From Enoplolaimus lenunculus (Eukaryota; Nematoda; Enoplea; Enoplida; Thoracostomopsidae), in assembly GCA_030248215.1 (NCBI GenBank), contig JASANG010001469.1, forward strand, positions 186,001 to 250,000: a stretch of DNA of 64,000 nt. The letters are read 5' to 3'. A program made the translations under genes and the position numbers. The notes below the pieces were generated by a model. It was not told the origin of the DNA and searched no databases. It saw nothing but the letters and a program-made list of their open reading frames with translations. Shown in pieces: positions 1 to 13,000 of this stretch; the first letter of the stretch is position 1; every line of letters starts with the position of its first letter.

Positions 1-1341
1 CTGACAAATTTCAAAAATTTTTTGTTTGGATTTCAGGAAGTGTATGCCGGGATAAGTATGGGAATTTGAATACTAAGACACAAATCTTTCAAAGATCAGG
101 CTTAAATATAAGACTTTTTCTTTTGTGTGCAGGCTCAGGTTTAGGTTTAAGAAAATACTTATTTATTTCTATGCCTATGCCGTTGGTTCAATTCTACCCT
201 AAAAGACTAAGTTTGAGATTAAGCCTAAATCTTAAATGTGGAGAGAAAGTATAGAAAATACCTTAGTCTGATCCTACATTTCAGATGATATTAAGTGTTT
301 GTATAGTTTGTGCTGTGATTTGCTCATAGTTTAAGCCTGAGGGTGTTCCAGTTACTCATCATGCTTTGCCATCCATCATCGTGTGTAACCCTCATCCGTT
401 TAGTAATTCGCATACCATACCGCCCGACAACGGACGGCGACAGACGGTGCCACACGACGCCTGACGGTGATCTCACAATTCAGAGTCCGTTAAGCTGAAC
501 CAAAAGTTTTATTGAACTTTGATTTAAAAATTAAAAAAAATAGAATAAAACAACAAACGACTCGCGTTGCATAAGAATATTGTTTATACACCTAATTTGA
601 ATATTTCGACTATACTTGAAACTTTTATCATTGCCCAGTAAAAATTTTAAACTGCACTCACTGCAGTTTTATGCAATTCTATTTGCAATTTTTATCAACT
701 GTATGCAATAGATATTTAGAGTATCTGTTTTTTTTGTGCTGAGAAAATTAACAGCCCGTTTTTTGTTCGTAATAGAACGATATCAAACATTTGTAAATAT
801 AAAGATAAGTTTTCTCAGTTGTTTTTTTCTTAAAAATAAATAGATTTTGTAATATTTTAGAGAAAAAAATCGTATTAATTTAAGTTCTTTGTCGATCTCT
901 GTCATGCGACCTGCCGTTTAGGCCGTGCAACAGGTTTCTTATTTTTTCACAGATTTAAATATGTTTATTATTATGTTTAATATGTAAATAAATTGTTTGC
1001 ATAAATAATGGCAACAAACCGAATACAACAGTTGGGTAAACAAAATTGAACTTGGCAGTGTACTCCCCCTGAAAAACACTTGAACGATGACCCAAGTATG
1101 TTGGTTTTGATGAGCGTAAACATTTCTGCAGAAATGTTTTTAAGTCAAATTTACAAAAAATTTTGTTCAATTTTTTTGCAGCCAAATATTATTACGATAC
1201 GTACAAGGTATCGCGATTTATTCGTCGCCCGACAACTCGTCAACCAACAACTTGTAACTCGACATAATGTCGACTCGACGATTTGCTTACAATATTTAAG
1301 CTTAGGCTCAGGCTTAGTTTTCGGTTTTGGATTATTGCTTA
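1..1341. other. Intergenic, no gene recognised
   Basis: AT-rich sequence without a convincing gene. Around 120-250 and 1290-1335 there are scattered TTAGG/TTAGGC-like hexamers of the family A/B type. Around 395-475 there is a GACGG-rich stretch like the family M element (see 56211). A minus-strand open stretch at about 955-1185 has no supporting splice or domain signal. Confidence 0.4.
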
Positions 1342-1540
1342 CACTGCAAAAAATGTTGTGTTAAATTGACTCTCTCCGAAATTGGCTTTTCCTGACTACA
1401 CAAACTGAGTCAAAATTCGACTCCGCCAGGGTCAAGCTCAGTCGCAGTTAACTCTGGTGGTGCCGAATTTTGACTCAGTTTGTGTAGTTAGGAAAAGCCT
1501 ATTTCGGAGAGACCCAATTTAACTCACCATTTTGGCAGTG
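1342..1540. mobile_element. Family D hairpin MITE, TA duplication
   Basis: Begins CACTGCAAAAAATG and ends with its inverted complement TTTGGCAGTG. The two arms (GACTCTCTCCGAAAT near the left, ATTTCGGAGAGA near the right) pair over almost the whole 199 bp. TA flanks both sides (1340-1341 and 1541-1542), as expected for Tc1/mariner-type insertion. Copies also lie at 6136, 9498, 23738, 32537, 50015 and 56838. Confidence 0.85.
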
Positions 1541-2704
1541 TAGGCTTAAACTTAGGCAGCTGTCGAGCGACTAGCTTCAGAAACGAATCGCCAACAGTTG
1601 GGCTTACGTGCGCAAGTGAAGCATTTGAGTAAAACGTTATATTATAGGATGATAGCATGACGTTACAGCAATATTTTTACTTTATTTTCTTAGATTTCGA
1701 AAACGTGTAAGTGAAATTAACGCGACGCAGGTAAACACTATTGCACATAGCAGCTGGCATCCACGTCCATATCCGACTTTAAAGTTTAAACCTAATGCCA
1801 TTGCACGCTTGACTGCATTTTAGTGTGTTTTTATGGTTTTTTCCTGTATTGTTTAGCAATATAATACACAAATTATTTTTTCGGAAAACTTATTTCAAAT
1901 TTAAGATATTCATTTTTGCGCCAATGTATAGAATATAGGCCGTAGCAGTAAAAAGCATATTTTCTAAGCGTTAATGTCCAAGTAAAAAATAGTCTAAAGC
2001 TTACGCTTATTGAAGTCTCACATAAAAATGTTCCACCCGTGATCTTTACAGTGGCGTAATTTTGTAACGTTTTTAGAATATAAATATTCAACAGATGCGG
2101 GTGTTGAATTTCTGTAAAGCGCTATTTACACGTGCAAGTTTTTGCTGCGATAACTTGCAACGCCAACTTCCCCTTAATTTTTCCCAATCTCCTTTAAAAT
2201 TTTCTGCTAATATTTTTTAAAATATAAATCTTTGTTCTCATGTTTGAGTAACCATGTAAGTCAACTAAATTTATTGCAGCCGCTTTCTTATTGGGTGATG
2301 AAAAAAATGCAAATTCTGTGAGCAATTTGCAGCTTCAAGTTCTCGCAGCAATAAACTTTCACTCGTAAATAAGGCTTTAGAAAAAAGGTTTGCATTTAAG
2401 AAAATTCTTTCTAGCAGCTCAGTTGGAAAGTTAGAGTTGATTTGAAAATACACAATTCGATTGAAATGGCGATAAATTTTTCAATAGTTTGTTTTGAGGG
2501 GCGCTTTATTTTAAAATGCATTTTCTATTTTGATCCAATAATAACACTGAGTTCCAAAAAATTGCGACTAATAATAGTAAGAAATGTGAGTTAAAACATT
2601 TGTGAGAATATGTCTGAATATTGGCTAAAAAGCGAAATATATCGAATGTCTATAAACAACTGAAAGGTGGTGTACTCAGTTAAGTACGCACATTAAACAA
2701 AGTG
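1541..2704. other. Intergenic, no gene recognised
   Basis: AT-rich sequence. I see no exon with matching splice sites. Small open stretches on the minus strand (about 1873-2091 and 2271-2453) have no domain signal and composition like their surroundings. Confidence 0.35.
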
Positions 2705-2957
2705 CACTGTAAATTTCGATAAGTTGATTAATCAAGTCAGAGGGAAATTTGGTTATTTCTGGTTGTTTCTGAGTTAGTAACAGTAAACATTAACACACTG
2801 TGGCCTGATTTAATTATGGATTAGTTAATTAATTAACTCAGAATGAGTTCAATCAAATTTAGAATTCTGAGTTCTGAAAGACCTAATTCAGAGTTCAGAC
2901 CGCTGAGTAAATTCAACTCATTTTAAGGTACAATCAACTGACTGAAATTTTACAGTG
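2705..2957. mobile_element. Family C hairpin MITE
   Basis: About 253 bp, starting CACTGTAAATTTC and ending with a diverged inverse, TTTTACAGTG. The interior is a chain of GAGTTGA/TCAACTC motifs, so the whole element can fold on itself. Same family at 3068, 4548, 9250, 11564, 18122, 19587, 21093, 21526, 22902, 40799, 42898, 43330 and 47034. Confidence 0.8.
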
Positions 2958-3067
2958 TGCAAACTTAAAAAACATGAACACTACACTGCATTTATTTACA
3001 TTTTATAGAGCATAACTTCGTATTTTACAATTAAAATCATGTTAAAAATATAACTTAAATGTTATTT

Positions 3068-3270
3068 CACTGTAAATTTCAGTAAGTTGATTTTAACTCA
3101 GAATGAATTGAATCTCTCAGTCTGAGTTAGGACTATCAGAACTCAGAATTTTGAGTTGATTCAATTCATTCTGGCTTAATTACTCAACTCACCCAGAGTC
3201 AACTCAACTTAGAGCGAATTAATGTTTACTGATATTAATTCAGAAATAATCAACTTTTTGGAATTTACTG
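3068..3270. mobile_element. Family C hairpin MITE, partly degraded
   Basis: Begins CACTGTAAATTTCAG, followed by the GAATTGAATC...TCAATTCATTC arms of family C. The right end is eroded (GGAATTTACTG). It lies about 700 bp downstream of the stop codon of the MAM-domain gene. Confidence 0.7.
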
Positions 3271-3993
3271 CGTCAAACAATAACTGGCGAATCGAACGTG
3301 GCCAAACCGGACACGCTCCGCAACAGGAATCAAAACCAAAATTTCGTATTATTAAACGTTTAGCACTAAAATGACGTTTGGATTCTCGCTCATTTTCCCA
3401 GCAAAACACACGCAGATCCTTGTTCTGAAATTTGTGGATCCGACACTGCAAAACTTGTTCGCTTATCCAGTAGTATTTTTCGGTTACCTTTGTTTTGTAA
3501 CCGCAGAAACGAATCACATTGCAGTAGGGTATTTTTTCGAAATCGGACATGAGTCCACCCTGCGTCCAGGCTAATTTTTTGAGTCCGGTTCCAAGGTCTA
3601 TGCGTCCGTGTGCAATTTGTATTATCCTTAGCGCAAAGTGACAACAAAGATTCGGATTCGGCTAATTAGCAATGGATTCGGTTCTACCCTGCTTGAGCGT
3701 ATATACATACTATGCTGCTATAATCGTGGTATTTTTTGGTTATTTCGAGTTGGTTGTTATACGAGCAAAAATTTCATGTTAGCCTGCTGAGAGTCCACAG
3801 TGCGTTCGCTGAGTTTTTTGTGATTCCAGACTCACTCGAGGACTCAAAAATAAACCCTTGCATTGCACCAAAACGCTATTATTACGAAAACGCTTTTTAG
3901 TGTTTGTCAAAACGCTATTTCGGCATTTAATACACATGAATTTTTTAAAACGCAAAAAGTGTTGTGTATTTTTCTGACCAATCAGTTCAGGCT
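3271..3993. other. Region 3' of the MAM gene
   Basis: Holds a minus-strand open stretch (up to about 3550) rich in Cys and aromatic residues. It has no splice support and overlaps an open stretch on the other strand, so I do not call it a gene. The 3' untranslated region of the MAM gene should lie at the high-coordinate end. No unambiguous AATAAA was found close to the stop. Confidence 0.3.
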
Positions 3994-4083
3994 TTAACAT
4001 ATTGGACGGCCGTTTTCACGTAATACTAACTCGTCCAAACCAATATAAGTATTGTCATCAAGGTTGCTTCCAATGAATGATAT
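3994..4083 (-). CDS. MAM gene, last exon (end of MAM 2)
   Basis: The acceptor CAATTTCAG precedes phase-0 codons reading ISFIGSNLDDNTYIGLDELV and ending GRPIC, then TAA. This is the typical end of a MAM domain: a beta strand, an [A/G]LDE/DDI-like motif and the last cysteine. The protein stops directly after that cysteine. Thirty codons including the stop. Confidence 0.8.
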   Translation of the reverse strand: MSFIGSNLDDNTYIGLDELVLRENGRPIC

Positions 4084-7000
4084 CTGAAATTGTCGCTATA
4101 TTCATACATTAATTGACAAATTAGAACCAAAAGCTTAACTGAATTTAATTAGCTTTGGTCCTAATTCAACATTGTAAATCTGTAATCAGCTGGTGATATT
4201 AGCTACACACGGTTACAAATCAACCCTCAAATAAGAAAAGAAACTTGCTGTATACTTATCTCGGCCCATGTTTACTTTAAGGGGTGTCCAGGTTTTGTGG
4301 TGGGTCTGTAAAATACTAGGTTTAGAATCTATATTACATTTTTTGCTTAGGCTTAGGCTTAGCAACTCGTTTTTTAACGCTTAGGCTTAGGCTTAAGCTC
4401 AGGAATACGCTTAATCTACTGTTACGCCTCTTAAAGTAATATTGGCCCATATTTCGATCTGTTAAATGTATCCAACATTCAATACACTTAAGTTGCTCAT
4501 GAGTTTAACGAACCGTAAGTGTAGGTTGCAAATATTCACAGAACTACGCTGTAAATGCCAGAGAGTTGATTGTAACTCAGAATGAGGAAAATCCAATCAG
4601 AGGTCTGAGCTCTGAATTAGGTCCTTCAAATTGATTAATCAACTCATTGGAATTTACAATGTATGCGTTTTTCTGTACTGTTAGTAGACAATTGCGAATA
4701 AGCACGCTCTTCATTATGCGCCGTTCACAATATAAACAGAAATAAGTGTTAAGGTAGGGTTAACGCGTGACAAATTTACAATTTGTCACGCGTGAACCTT
4801 ACCCTATGACACTTTTTGTGGCAAGGGTAAATTTTATATTGTGAACGGTGCATTACCCCCCACACACAAAAAGTTTCCTTTGCACAACACAAATAACTCA
4901 ATTAATCAAATAGGCTTAGTTTCAAATTTGAGCTGTCGCTTAGGTTCACGGATAGGCTCCTGTTCAGCCTAAGTCGCAGGTTAGTAAAAACTTAGGCTTA
5001 GTAAAAATATTTGTGTGAGGAAACATTTGCTTTCTATCGAATTAACATTAATGTGGTAGAAAGTAAAAAAAATGACAATAAACTTACTTCATGCCGTCCG
5101 CTTGGGATTTGTATGCTGTTTTGTTCCCATTTTCTTGAATCAGGTCGCGTTTCGTCTTGTCTGAACTCGGTTCTTCCGTCTACTTGCACCTAAATTAATT
5201 AATACGCTGTCTGCAACACTTTTGTCAACGATGCCACAAAATCACTTAATCACGCGCTATCACAAGATCGCATTGAAAACGACCTCGTGACAGCTTTGGT
5301 CTATAAGAGATTATGTGGCACCGTTGACAATATTAATGCAAGCGGTGCATTAATAAAAAGGTGTATAATGTGGGTGTGTGACTTTTAACTTCCAACACTA
5401 ACTCGTGATATCCGTGGTGTATAAGAGATTTTGTTGCACCGTTGACAAAATTATTGTAAACATCGCATTGATTAAAAGTGTATATTATCTGGCATTGTGG
5501 ATTTTGCTCGCCACGCTATGAATTTACAAAAAGCAACACACAGTCATATTTACGAAAAATAACATCCCTAACCAATTCGGTGTAGGTCCGTGCTTGCGCC
5601 CGCGTTATTCTTCAAAAAAGTCAACGCTTAATAGCTAATAAAACGTTTCGTACGCGGCAAAATATAATTAAAAATAATAATTTTAAACTTTTCGCTAATG
5701 AAGATCAGAATCACGTTAGATTAAGTCATACGTCAGAATTGACCCTAAAGTGGAAGGTGCGTTCGACATCATTACACTTCAACTATTTTACAAATTGCCT
5801 AAATCTTACTTGTTAGCCTAATTTCAAATGTTGCAAACCTGCGAAAAAGTATAATTTAAAAGCGTCAAAATTTACTTCAAATATTGAACCATACGAAGCT
5901 TTGTACAGTTGAAATACAAGTTCTTTGCCGTGTCCAAAATCAACGCTTGGAAAACTGAGAACACTTTGGCTCGTTGGCCCTTCGAGGTATGCGTACGACC
6001 CGCGTGCTGAAAATGCGCCAGCGAAGCCTTAATGTAACTTTACCGTTGTGGAAATGACAAAATTTTAAGGAAATGAGAAAGATCTCAGCAGCAAGAAAAA
6101 TGTTTCGAATATACGTATATGAACGTCAATACTATACTGCAAAAAATGGTAAGTCAAATTGACTCTCTCCGAAATAGGCTATTTCGGATTACACAAACTG
6201 AGTCAACTTCGACTCTGCCAGAGGCACGTTCGACTCACAAGGGTCGCTCAGTGAGTCGAATTTGACTCTGGCGGAACCGAATTTGAATCATTTTATGTAG
6301 TCCAAAAAAGCCTATTTCGGAATGAGTTAATTTGACTAACCTTTTTTTGCAGTGTACAAATTGAAATATATGATGCCATCGTTAGCTATTAAACATTAAA
6401 CCATTGTTGTCTAACATCGAACGTTATTTTGATCGCTTTCCGTGTTTCAAATTCAATAATGCTTTTTTAAATGGACAGAACTAAAATAAATTAATACAAC
6501 AGCAATTTGTTAGCGCTTGTTACTGCTTTTTAGCATCAATATAAACGCTTTTTTCAAAACACGAACAACGTTTTGTACTAAGTTTCGATCCATTTGAGAC
6601 TACAAAAATTTTCGCGAAATGGCCAAAATACCGCGTTTGAACTTACATCTGCCTCCGACTGCATCTCCTTTCACTCCGGTAACCAAGTTTCCGGTGACCC
6701 CTGAGCCAATGTCCCATCCGGTGCCACTTGTTACTTCGTTGCACTGTGTGCCTAGAAGTTGGACGTTTATTGCTATTTTGGCCAATGTTACTTTGTGGAG
6801 TGTAAAAGTAGTATAAGCGTATTCCTAAGCCTAAAGCCTAAGCCTAAACATCAGCGTAAGGATAAGCTTATAACTAAGAGAGATGTTTGGTCTCAACCTA
6901 AGCGTCAGCAAAAATCGTGTAAAGGTTTAAGCTTATTACAGTTCCGCAGATAAAAGATACTCAGCTCATAGTATACTGGGCCACTATAAAAGGGGACACC

Positions 7001-10000
7001 CAGGCGTACTATACCTAAATAGGTATATAAGGTCCATGTATAGAACAGGGTCGGAACAGTAGTATGCGTATATTCCTTTAGCTTAAGCCTAAGCGTAAGG
7101 GGGAGCCTATTCCTAAGCTTAAGCCTAAGCAAAAAATGCTAGTCTAAAGCTTAAGCTGATTATTACAGCCCCAAAGGATAACGTTCCGACCCTGTTCTAT
7201 ACATGAGCCGCCTATAATTTAACCTAACCACTTATTTTGACACGTCTTCTTGTTTGGAACAGTATTTTGACATTGCAGTATAATAGCGCAGCACATTTGA
7301 GGTCTTATGAATGCAGGCTAAGCGTGCATAATGCCTTAAGCGTACTTGTATGGCTCTTAAGATCTTAAGACGCGCTGAGGTATAATTAACCGTTACTGTT
7401 TATCTATAAACAGTTAAATAATTCGTTTCTTACAATATATAATACTAAACTTTACCTGGGTTAAAGTTGCAAGAAAAATAACTGCAAGACTGTTGGTTCA
7501 AAATTGAAGGATCCTAAAAAATGCAAAAACCAAAGACACAATTTGGCTATGAAATTAGCAACATTTTCAGCAGTTTTCGGTCAATATACCGAACGGAGTC
7601 GTAACAGTTGTATAAGCATATTCCTAAGCCTGTAACCAAAGACTCGGGGTAAGATTGAGCTTTTACTTAAGCCAAAGCCTAAGCAAAGAAATGTATCTAA
7701 ATCGTAAGCTTACTGCAGTTCCGCAGAAAAACGTTCCGCTCCCGATTTTTGGGTCCTGTTCTCATATGTATGCAGCGGCGCGACAGCCGGGCGGCAGTCA
7801 GGATGGTTCAGGTCCTACAATTTTATAAAGCGTTAAATTTTTGGCCAATGTTACTTTAAAGGTCGTCCCATTTTCCCAGGACAGAAATGTAGCAGGAGTA
7901 CCCGTCCCATTTTCCCGGGACCGCAATGTACCAGGATGGGACAGTTGGGACCGATGGGACAGGTGGAACAGTTGGGACAGATGGGACAGTTGGGGCAGTT
8001 TGGACAGATTTTGACAGTTGGGACAGGTGGAACAGTTGGGACAGATGGGACTGTTGGGACAGATGGGACAGTTGGAACAGATGGGACAGTTGGGACAGAT
8101 GGGACAGATGGGACAGCGGGACAGTTGGAACAGTTTGGACAGTTTGGACAGATGGGACAGTTGGGACAGATGGGACAGTTGGGACAGATGGGACAGTTGG
8201 GAGAGTTGGGACAGATGGGACAGATGGGACAGATGTGACAGTTGGGACAGTTGGGATAGTTGGGACAGATGGGACAGTTGGGACAAATGGGACAGTTGGG
8301 ACAAATGGGATAGTTGGGACACTTGGGAGAGATGGGACAGATGGGACAGTTGGGACAAATGGGATAGTTGGGACACTTGGGAGAGATGGAACAGATGGGA
8401 CATTTGGGACAAATGGGATAGTTGGGACACTTGGGACAGATGGGACAGTTGGGACAGATTGGACAGTTGGGACAGATGGGACAGCGGGACAGATGGGACA
8501 GTTTTGACAGTTTGGACAGATGGGACAGTTGGGAAAGATGGGACAGCGGGACAGTTGGGACAAATGGGACCGTTGGGACACTTGGGACAGATGGGACTGT
8601 TGGGACAGATATATATCGTTATACAGGTATGGCGCACTTATTTTTGGATCACCTGTTGCATCTGTAAATGTATATAACATTTATGGTCACTGAACCGTTT
8701 ACAGGAGCACAAAAATGTTTAAAAATTTAGCTTAAACTTACCTCAGTTGTTGTAACTTCAATTGGAGGCTGATCATCGCATACTTTACCGCGATATTTAA
8801 CATTGTCAAGCAGAACGAATTCTTCCGTTGACGTAAATCCAGTTGCTTGAAATAAAATCTAAACACAACTCAATACATGAAACATTCGCAATAAACTTTT
8901 TTTGCATTTATTCAAATATCATCCTGTATTATGCTTTAGGACATTTAAAAAATCGAAATTTTCAAAAATTATAAATACTAAGCGTCCGTCCCACTTTACT
9001 CAATGCACAAAAGTGTTAGCAAATGCATAAAAATCTGTATGCAAATTTTCCAATTAAAGAACAATTGCGTTTATATGCTATGAAACTATTGCAAACAAAG
9101 CATGCTAAAAACTTGTCCAAAATACGTATGTGGGGAATTCCTGCTTTAATTGTATTGATGGGCGAGTAGTGATTATTGTTAAGGTTGTGTCGAATCATAA
9201 ATGAGCGAAAATGTTTCAAAATCGAATGATTTTACGCGAGCGTCAAGCATTTTCTGAGTCGTTTAATCTCTTAACTGTTTTCAACTGGGTCGAAATGAGG
9301 TCGTTCAGAACTCAACATTCTAAATCGATTAAGCTCATTCTTAATGAAATCCGTTCATACTGAATTATTCTTTATTGTTATTAACTCAGAAATAACTATA
9401 AAATGACGTGCAAGTTTTTGCAACAGACTGTCGCATCTGCAATTGTTTGCACGTGCAAGTTTTTGACACATAATATTATATTAAAAGTATATACATACAC
9501 TGCAAAAAATGGTGACTCAAATTGTCTCTCTCCGAAATAAGCTTTTCCGAACTACAAAAACTGGATCAAAATTCGACTCCGCCAGAGTCACACGTGACAC
9601 TCCATCACTCGAAATTGACTCAATTTGTGCAGTAACGTAGAGCCTATTTCGGAGAGAGACAATTTGACTCAACATTTTTTTGCAGTGTATATTATGTTCT
9701 GTTGGCTCTAACTTCAAAGGGTTCATCCTGCTGTTTGATTCTAATGTTGGTTTCGCCAGGATTATCTTCTGCGTCGACTGCTTGACATTCTAACGGATCA
9801 ATATCACCAACAAGACGTGTACAAACTTCAAGTTTGGCACCTTTTGAAATCCATTGTCTGAAATGTCAAGAGTCAAAGATAATTTAGTGCAGCAAATGTT
9901 TTAACCCCTTCTCACATAGAGTTGACTATGAGCATCTCAGCGCAGTGTATATACGTTAAATAGTATATATAGCACGTGTTTAACAATTGCAACACGTATA

Positions 10001-13000
10001 CATAGTACTAACTCACCACAAGGCGTGAGAGCCCCCTCGGGCTGGAGCGTCAAGCTCCTATAGCTGAGTGGTGATGGTCAACGCCTCCCACTCCAGTCAC
10101 TGGAGTTCGAATCCTAACATAAATGTAGGTCTCAGATGAAATAGAAAATATTCATGTGATAAAGGGTTAAAACAGGTGAGTTTGAATTTAAATATTTTTT
10201 AATAAAAAATACAAAATTTGAAAATTAATTATTAAAACTTTACTCAAAGGATAATGTGCCCACACTTTGTTGACAAATAATTGGACAACTGACTAGAAAC
10301 GCACGGTCAGTTTCAGGCAAACTTTCGTCTGGGAAAATTACAGCAAACGGTTCTTCTAAAAGTATTAAAAAATATAATTTCATTACTTATGTAATTGATT
10401 TTAATTATAGAAGCCTGTCCACTAAAGCGATTTAAACTCTGACGTTGTATTGCTGTCCAACATATAGAGTTCAGGCGCGGACACTAGCGGTTCCCGAGGT
10501 TGGGCGGGGAGAGGCGTACGCTCCCGGTCAGAACTTTTTTGTTACCAAATGCTAAGGTTCATACTTTAATATTTTGACCTCAGAAAATTTTTTTGTAAAA
10601 AATACCATTTTTACCCTCAGAAACGTTTTTTACGAAACCTACAATTTTTTAAGACAATTTTTTAGTGATAAGATGATAAGGTTTCGACTTTACAATTTTA
10701 CTAACAATTTTTTGATGATAAAATTATAAGGTCCCCCTACTTTACAAATTTTGCGTTTCATAACATCTGCCAGCCCGCCCTGCCCATCTGAAATTTTTGG
10801 ATCCGCCTCCGGCCGCTGAGCATATTTCTGCGCAACTGCAGTAGTGTAAGCTTAAGCATTGGACTAATTTTTATACTTTGGCTTTAGGTTAAGCCTAGGT
10901 TTAGGTATAGACTTATCCTTTCGGTTACGTTTAGCCTTAATACGCTTACGTATATGCTTATACTACGAGTCCACTACAATTCGTCTCCAAACATCCTGTC
11001 GCCCGACAGTGTCGTGAAGCCCATGAATAAATCTATTATCCAAAGCGGAAACCAACGCCTAATCGTAAGCCTAAACCTAAACCTAAGCATAACAATGTGC
11101 AATGAATTCTCGAGTCGACGAAATTTTGGATTGCAAGTTGCCGGGCGACGAATTGTCTTGATACCTGATACTACTGTTACTGTCCTGATCTATACATTGG
11201 CTAAACTTGCTTATAAACTAACCTGGTGCTTCTCGGGTTCCAGTGTACTTTTCAAGTAAACTAGGATCAGGGCTTCCTGCTCCCTCGTAGACATCGATAT
11301 CGTCTTCATTCGATCCGACATTATGCCACTGACAAATCCAATCTTCACAATCGAGATCCTTTGCCTGATAAATTGGGTCACCGTTGCATTCTAAAATATT
11401 TTAAAAGTAAATAAATGTACTTAATGCATCTTCGACACTGACTTGCGTACCCCTATGTCACAATTTTGAATTTTGTGTCATGTACAAATTTGAAAAACAC
11501 CTCAGGTGAACCAGATCAAAAATGCAACGGGCGGTTGATTTAACATTTTATGTAATGTTATTCCACTGTACAGAGTACATTTGTTGTAATTTCCAGTGAG
11601 TTGGTTTCAACTCAGACTAAGTTGAATCATCACTCAGTCTGAGTTAGGACTATCAGAATTCATAATTCTGAGTTGATTCAACTTATTCTGATTAAATTAA
11701 TCAACTTTCTCGGAATGAAATCAACTCAGAGTGTGAATCAGCTCAACTCAAAGGGAGTTAAAGTTTGCTGTTATTAACTCAGAAGTAACTAACGTTCCGT
11801 CTGAGTTGATTAATTAACTCATTGGAATTTACATGGACGGTGACGGACCGCGCAGTGCAGGTGATGGACCGGTCCATACGAATGGCAGACAACGCCGGAC
11901 GGGAGACGGGCGTTAACAGAAGACGATGTGCGACAAGTATAGCGCAACCCTATGGCTTTCCTATTTACTACTCAACGGCGAATCAATAATTGAATCAAAC
12001 CCATTCAACGCTTATGAACAGTCTTATTAAGATGAAAAAATTATAGCTGCGTGCAATTTTTTCATTTCAAAATATTTTAGCGTTTTGTTAACAAAGTTTG
12101 CGATAAATAAACAAATATTACAAAAATTTAAACTTAGAAGACGCGGCTTGAAATGTTTTAAAAACAATATACTTCTAACCGTTTGTGAAATGTATATATT
12201 AAAGCTGGAACTTTCCATATACGTATTTTGGGCAGCGTTCCAACGCAGGAGTAAACAAGTCTGACAGTACAGCATTTTAATTCACTATTACAAACGTATA
12301 TTTCTACACATCGTTCTAAGCTAGAATTTGTTCATATAGGAAGTACGTTACATAGCATATCCTAACTTTTCCAAGTTCTGAGGTTAGTTAGACTTGCTTA
12401 ATAAAATTCATGTAAAAGATTAAATAAACAGCGGTCCGTACAGTAGATTATCAGAGTTGCACAGTTGTGCAACTGTGTTGGCTAGTATTTTTAGGTTTCG
12501 ATGTTAAGCAGCAATAATTTTCTATTTAGGAATTTATAGCCACAAAACGTTTTTGATCCCGCGAGACCAGATAAAATTGAGTTCAAAACTTTAAAGCTTA
12601 CATAAAGTTCTGAAGTACATTCCTAAGTATAACCTGGCATTATCGCTGAAGTTTTTGATACATGACAAGTAAGCGTTTAATTCAACGGATAGTTGCAATA
12701 CCGGATATATATCAGTAACGAAAGGCGGCGGAGGGCGGGTTAAAAATATATAACAGTCCGTAACCGAATAACAGGGGGTGCGTAATAAATATCAGTTCCC
12801 TCACTCTTATTCGGGTCTCTATAGTACAATATTTTCTATGTTTTCTAGTAAGCTATCATAATTTTAAAATATTCACCAATTATTTTTGAAACCTACCAGT
12901 TTCAAGTGGACCCACAATTGTGATTGTTCCTTGCAGTCCAAACAATCCTGAAATTGACGAATATATATTGTTTTCTAAACAATTATTTTTGATTTGAAAC

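Noticed and set aside
7798-8680. Open frames of 190-280 residues on both strands
   Set aside because: By-products of a 9-bp minisatellite that lacks stops; all frames are equally open and no coding signal is present.
10055-10120. A functional tRNA gene
   Set aside because: Boxes A and B are present, but acceptor, anticodon and T stems do not pair, and a second copy is part of a repeat.
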